A stretch of DNA of 64,000 nt from Verrucomicrobiota bacterium (GTDB lineage: Bacteria; Verrucomicrobiota; Verrucomicrobiia; JADLBR01), in assembly GCA_029560585.1 (NCBI GenBank), contig JAKQKQ010000064.1, positions 1-64,000 of the forward strand, in the 5' to 3' direction. Below are positions 60,612-64,000 of this stretch, one piece after another. The position numbers and the translations under genes are program-made. Every line of letters begins with the position of its first letter. Positions within the stretch are counted from its first letter, which is position 1. The notes under the pieces were generated by a model. The model searched no databases. It worked only from the letters and a program-made list of their open reading frames with translations, and had not been told where the DNA came from.

Positions 60612-61529
60612 TCAACCCGCGCCCCCCGCGATGACATCTCGCCCGAGCGCCTCCGCCCGCGCCTCCGCCTCGGTGCTGGCCCATCGTTTGGAAAACTCCC
60701 GAAGGACCCCGCCCTCCTGGTACAGGCGCGCGTCGAACGCGATGCGGCCACCGGCGCCCGTCGCCAGGGCCCCGAGCGGAATCCCGCACCCGCCGCCAAT
60801 CCCCCGCAAGAATGCCCGCTCCGTCGATGCCGCGATCCGAGTGGGCGGATGATCCAGCGCACCGACCAGCGCCGCCACCCGCCCATCACCCGCGCGGACC
60901 TGCACCGCCAGGGCACCCTGCCCCGGGGCCGGTAACATCTCGTCGAACGGGATCGGCGCCATGAAGAGCCCCGTGAGATCGGGGCGCAGGCGCCCGATGC
61001 CCGCCTCGGCCAAAACGATCGCGCACCAGTCGGCGTTTTCGCGCAGCTTCCTGATCCGGGTATCCACGTTGCCCCGAATTGGGACGACCGTGGCGTCGGG
61101 CCGCACCCGAAGGATCTCGAGCCTGCGCCTGGGGCTGCCGGTCGCGATCACGGGCCCGGCCGCCAACTCCCGCAATGACCCCGGTCCCCGCGTGACCAGG
61201 ACGTCGTGCGCCGAGGCGCGCTCCGGCACCGCCGCGACCACGAGGCCGGGCGGATCATCGACCGGAAGATCCTTCAGGCTGTGCACTGCCAGATCGATCG
61301 TCCCCCGGAGAAGCTCTCGCTCGAGTTCCGCCGTGAAGAGGCCCTTGGGCAACGCCTCTACCGTCGCATCCCCGGCGCGGCGCTGGAGTCGGTCGCCCTG
61401 GGTGCGGATCACCTTGAGTTCGACGCGGAGCCCCGGGTGGGCCCTGGCCAACTCATCGGCCACCCAGCGGGATTGCGTCAGCGCAAGGCCGCTGCCCCGG
61501 GTCCCCAGTACGAGTGACTCAGTGCCCAT
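60612..61529 (-). CDS. hemC: Porphobilinogen deaminase (hydroxymethylbilane synthase)
   Basis: A 305-residue HemC. LGTRGSGLALTQSRWVADEL is the N-terminal signature, VHSLKDLPVDD holds the catalytic Asp, TGSPRRRLEILRVRPD binds substrate, and the dipyrromethane cofactor Cys lies in IGGGCGIPLGA near residue 240. The usual motif is GGCQVPIG; here GIPLG replaces it, a known variation. It lies 6 bp after hemA. Confidence 0.95.
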   Translation of the reverse strand: MGTESLVLGTRGSGLALTQSRWVADELARAHPGLRVELKVIRTQGDRLQRRAGDATVEALPKGLFTAELERELLRGTIDLAVHSLKDLPVDDPPGLVVAAVPERASAHDVLVTRGPGSLRELAAGPVIATGSPRRRLEILRVRPDATVVPIRGNVDTRIRKLRENADWCAIVLAEAGIGRLRPDLTGLFMAPIPFDEMLPAPGQGALAVQVRAGDGRVAALVGALDHPPTRIAASTERAFLRGIGGGCGIPLGALATGAGGRIAFDARLYQEGGVLREFSKRWASTEAEARAEALGRDVIAGGAG

Positions 61530-61535
61530 CGTCCC

Positions 61536-62600
61536 TCACTCCCGGGGTGGTCCGCCCGCCATGCCCCCCTCGCTCCGGCGGCGCTCGGCCTCCCGCCACG
61601 AGACAAACTCGTTCGCGTGCCGCTCCAAGATCGCCTCGGCGGTCGTGATCGCCCCCTGGCGATCGGCCAGGTGCTGGTCCGCGATGCCCTGGAGATCGTC
61701 CACGTTGTAAAGGTACACCCCGTCGTGCCGCGCGAGGCCCGGATCGATGCCCCGCGGCACAGACAGATCGATGAGGAACAGCGATCGGCGCCCCCGCCGC
61801 TTCAGTACCTCGCCCAGCTCGTCCTCCCTGACCACCGCCTGCTCCGCGGCGGTCGCCGCAACGACGATGTCCGCGAAGAGCAGCTCCCATCGCCACTCTG
61901 ACAGCGGCACCGCCGCCCCCCCGAGGCGGTCGGCCAACTCCACGGCCCGCTCGAACGTCCGGTTCGTCACGACCAGCCCTTGCAGCCCGCGCGAGAACAT
62001 GGCCCGCGCCGTCTTCTCGCCGGTGTCCCCTGCCCCGATCAGCACGACCCGGCATTCCCCCAGCGACCCGAAGATCTTCTCGGCGAGTTCCACCGCCACG
62101 GCCGCCACGGACACCCCGCCGCGCGTCACCTCCGTCTTGTGCCGCACCTCCTTCGCCGCACGAAAGGCCGACTGGAACAGCCGGTGCAACACCTTGCTGA
62201 CGGTGCCCAAGCGGTGCGCCTCGCCATAGGCCTGCTTCATCTGCCCCAGGATCTCGGTCTCCCCGATCACCATCGACTCCAGCCCGGACGCAACGCGGAA
62301 GAGGTGCTCGACCACCTCCCGGCCCACGAGCGAGCGCAGCTGCCCGATCTCGTGGGGCGACGGGCGCTTCAGGAATTCGAATAGCTCCCCGAGCAGTTGG
62401 CGGAAATCGATCGCCGGATCCGCCACCGCGTAGAACTCGGCGCGGTTGCAGGTGGAGAGGATCGCGGTGCCAGAGATGCCATTCCTCTCGCGCAGCCAAA
62501 CCAGTGCCCTCTCCACCTCGCCGGGGGATAGGGCCAGCCGTTCCCGCACGCTCACGTGGGCGTCGTGGTGACTGATGCCGAGGCAGACCAATTCCCTCAT
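61536..62600 (-). CDS. hemA: Glutamyl-tRNA reductase
   Basis: The ATG at 62600 begins MRELVCLGISHHDAHVSVRE and gives 354 residues, somewhat shorter than the roughly 420 of E. coli because the C-terminal dimerisation helices are mostly lacking. The nucleophile is Cys51 in AILSTCNRAEFYA. SGLESMVIGETEILGQMKQAY is diagnostic, and the NADPH domain has VVLIGAGDTGEKTA. It starts tetrapyrrole synthesis from glutamyl-tRNA. It lies 4 bp after the ccsA/hemX-like gene. Confidence 0.95.
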   Translation of the reverse strand: MRELVCLGISHHDAHVSVRERLALSPGEVERALVWLRERNGISGTAILSTCNRAEFYAVADPAIDFRQLLGELFEFLKRPSPHEIGQLRSLVGREVVEHLFRVASGLESMVIGETEILGQMKQAYGEAHRLGTVSKVLHRLFQSAFRAAKEVRHKTEVTRGGVSVAAVAVELAEKIFGSLGECRVVLIGAGDTGEKTARAMFSRGLQGLVVTNRTFERAVELADRLGGAAVPLSEWRWELLFADIVVAATAAEQAVVREDELGEVLKRRGRRSLFLIDLSVPRGIDPGLARHDGVYLYNVDDLQGIADQHLADRQGAITTAEAILERHANEFVSWREAERRRSEGGMAGGPPRE

Positions 62601-62604
62601 CGCG

Positions 62605-63402
62605 TCAGGGACCGTGGCCCATCCCGCCCCGGGCAAAGCTGAGGGTCCAGAACGACAGGATCATCGCCGCGAAAAGGAGCGACGACAGCAGCGCCGTCCG
62701 GCGCCCGCTGATCCGGTTCGCGGCGCTGGCGGCCAACAGCGCGGCGTACAGCACCCACATCACGAAAAAACAGGCGGTCTTGGCATGGTTTGGCCCGCCC
62801 GGCGTGAAGAAACCCGACGCGATCCCAACGGTCATCAGGCCGAGCCCGTACAGCATCAGGTCCCGGTTCACGCGCGCCAGATCGTGGAGCGGCGGCAGAT
62901 TCTCGAACCACGCCTGAAGCCGTTTCGTCCGGATGCAGTGATCGTGGATCAGATAGAACAGGCCGGTCACGCAAGCCAGGCCCAGGGCCCCGTACGCCAA
63001 CAGGCTGCTGGAGGCATGAAACTCCACGGCGGCCGAAATCTCTCCCTTGGACGGCCCACCGCCGGGAGGGATGGCCAGGGACACCAGCAGCAGCAGAACA
63101 ACCATGGGGGCCGTCAGAACCCCCGGTATCGTGAACCGATAGACCGGCCCCACCAGCACGTACGCCACGGCCAGAGACCAGGCCACAAAAACCATGATGT
63201 CGCCATAGGTCGTCACCGGGCACCGCCCCACCTCCCGGCCCCGGATCATCAGATACCATGTGTGGAGCCCCAGCGCCCCCACGAAGGCGGCAAACTGCAC
63301 GACGCCGGGCCGAAACAGCCGCGACCGCATCCGGTAGAGGCCCATCGCGGCGGCGGCGGCATAGGCGACTGCGCACCCCCAGTAAACGACACCGCCGCTC
63401 AT
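62605..63402 (-). CDS. CcsA/HemX-like cytochrome c assembly membrane protein
   Basis: A 265-residue protein with eight hydrophobic segments. Blocks such as CPVTTYGDIMVFVAWSLAVA and FHASSSLLAYGALGLACVTG (with His ahead of the segment) and GLMTVGIASGFF match the CcsA/HemX family, which handles haem for cytochrome c maturation. In Gram-positive relatives HemX sits next to hemA as here. A second, slightly offset frame over the same bases (to 63376) is a shadow with poor composition. Confidence 0.85.
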   Translation of the reverse strand: MSGGVVYWGCAVAYAAAAAMGLYRMRSRLFRPGVVQFAAFVGALGLHTWYLMIRGREVGRCPVTTYGDIMVFVAWSLAVAYVLVGPVYRFTIPGVLTAPMVVLLLLVSLAIPPGGGPSKGEISAAVEFHASSSLLAYGALGLACVTGLFYLIHDHCIRTKRLQAWFENLPPLHDLARVNRDLMLYGLGLMTVGIASGFFTPGGPNHAKTACFFVMWVLYAALLAASAANRISGRRTALLSSLLFAAMILSFWTLSFARGGMGHGP

Positions 63403-63439
63403 GATACCATCGCGACCTCCGGCGCCCGGCCCACCCGTC

Positions 63440-64000
63440 TCACCGTCCCTGGCCCCGAGGCGGCGGCACCGTGCGCGCCGACTGGTACGCCATCGCCGTG
63501 GCCGTGCCCGGCACCACGACCGGTGCCGCTTTCGGCACCGGCGCCACCTTGGGCGCCTCTTTTGCCCCCGACATCATCTGGCGAGAGACCGGCGCCGTCT
63601 TGCCCCGCTCCCGCTCCTTCTCCATCTTCGCCTTCGCGATGACCTCGCGGGAATCCAGGGTCACGAAATACGCCTCGCACGCATGCTCGATCAATTTCTC
63701 GTTCACCTGAAGCGGCACCCCCGTGAACCGGCAGATGTCGTCGATGTGGTCGAGCACGTCGCGCGCATAGCAAGCGCGCAGCGGCTTGCCGCGCGGGAAG
63801 ACCTGTCGGTACAGGAGATAATCCACCATCTTGGGGTCAGCCGTCAGGCCGCGCGACCGGCACTGCATGTCCCAGATGCGCTTAAAATTATCCACGGTCG
63901 GGCTCAGGATGGGGATCTTGTATCGTATGCGCCGCAGAAACGCCTCATCGACGAGGTCCTTCGGCTCGAGGTTCGTCGAGAAGATGATGATGGCATCGAA
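63440..64000 (-). CDS. AAA+ ATPase, C-terminal part (gene continues beyond the window)
   Basis: The frame is open to the window edge, so the 5' part is missing. The visible 186 residues begin FDAIIIFSTNLEPKDLVDEA, that is Walker-B-following strand and sensor 1 (Asn in STN), then FLRRIRYKIP with the arginine-finger Arg pair. A lid domain follows (RGKPLRACYARDVLDHIDDI). The end is a low-complexity Ala/Pro/Val tail. The ATPase type cannot be fixed without its Walker A part. A GTG at 63895 gives a shorter open frame but is clearly internal. Confidence 0.75.
   Translation of the reverse strand, partial: FDAIIIFSTNLEPKDLVDEAFLRRIRYKIPILSPTVDNFKRIWDMQCRSRGLTADPKMVDYLLYRQVFPRGKPLRACYARDVLDHIDDICRFTGVPLQVNEKLIEHACEAYFVTLDSREVIAKAKMEKERERGKTAPVSRQMMSGAKEAPKVAPVPKAAPVVVPGTATAMAYQSARTVPPPRGQGR

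Noticed and set aside
62597-63376. 259-codon minus-strand frame overlapping the ccsA/hemX-like gene
   Set aside because: The alternative frame has no membrane segments and is dominated by Arg and Gly, while the chosen frame has eight clean membrane segments and family blocks.
1-64000. tRNA, rRNA, tmRNA and origin signals
   Set aside because: I looked for tRNA cloverleaf ends and rRNA signatures and found none that I could support. The dnaB gene alone is no sign of an origin.

Overview
The window is a GC-rich, gene-dense bacterial chromosome segment, most likely from the PVC superphylum (Verrucomicrobiota or Kiritimatiellota-like). The grounds are a Gram-negative outer-membrane gene set (bamA, skp, lpxD, an LptF/LptG protein, gmhA), a secreted sulfatase and carbohydrate-active enzymes, a PEP-CTERM peptide, TAT-exported TIM-barrel proteins, GatCAB, and a cobamide-remodelling gene of the CbiR type. 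The phylum is inferred; there is no rRNA or tRNA gene in the window to test it.

Layout. 0.2-20 kb is an accessory, repeat-rich region for glycan use: a sulfatase, a uronate pair (uxaC plus a fructuronate-reductase-like SDR), two secreted glycosidase-like proteins, a PHP-domain protein, a DEAD-box helicase, a large beta-helix protein, a sialate O-acetylesterase and two TAT-exported sugar-isomerase-like proteins. Gaps there hold palindromic repeats, a 120-bp MITE and the C-terminal remnant of a REP-associated transposase. 20.1-22.5 kb is an AsmA-like protein. 22.5-31.6 kb is one cobamide operon: riboswitch, btuB, btuF, btuD, btuC, cbiR, cobU, cobT, cobS and its own tonB, nearly all joined by 4-bp stop/start overlaps. 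It should import corrinoids, cut off the wrong lower ligand and rebuild the nucleotide loop. 31.7-35.4 kb is a structured leader with two mutually exclusive hairpins, followed by gatCAB; a secreted SGNH hydrolase follows.

36.3-40.3 kb (minus strand) is the most unusual block: FkbK-, FkbJ- (ACP), FkbI- and FkbH-like genes in the order used for glycolytic hydroxymalonyl-ACP extender units. There is no polyketide synthase in view, and a NeuD/PglD-like left-handed beta-helix acyltransferase sits where the O-methyltransferase gene usually is. A near-perfect Fur-box-like palindrome lies just in front of the first gene. 40.3-50.8 kb (minus) is a compact housekeeping run read as rplY, pth, rpsF, ssb, rplI, dnaB, bamA, skp, lpxD, a GH75-like protein and a release-factor-like protein that has lost the GGQ loop.

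50.9-52.1 kb holds two more mobile-type repeats, each with a partner elsewhere in the window. 52.1-59.8 kb has two paralogous secreted coiled-coil/TPR proteins, gmhA, an LptF/LptG protein and two uncharacterised proteins. 59.8-64 kb (minus) is a haem/cytochrome set (ccsA/hemX-like, hemA, hemC) with ubiX and the 3' part of an AAA+ ATPase cut by the window edge.

Main observations: the putatively iron-regulated fkbHIJK-like operon with an acyltransferase; the complete cobamide remodelling operon; a MITE family with 11-bp target duplications at both copies; a 229-bp nested-palindrome element that supplies stop codons to two convergent genes; a leader hairpin with a compensatory base-pair change shared by two glycosidase-like genes; and a 59-residue protein consisting only of a signal peptide and a PEP-CTERM tail.
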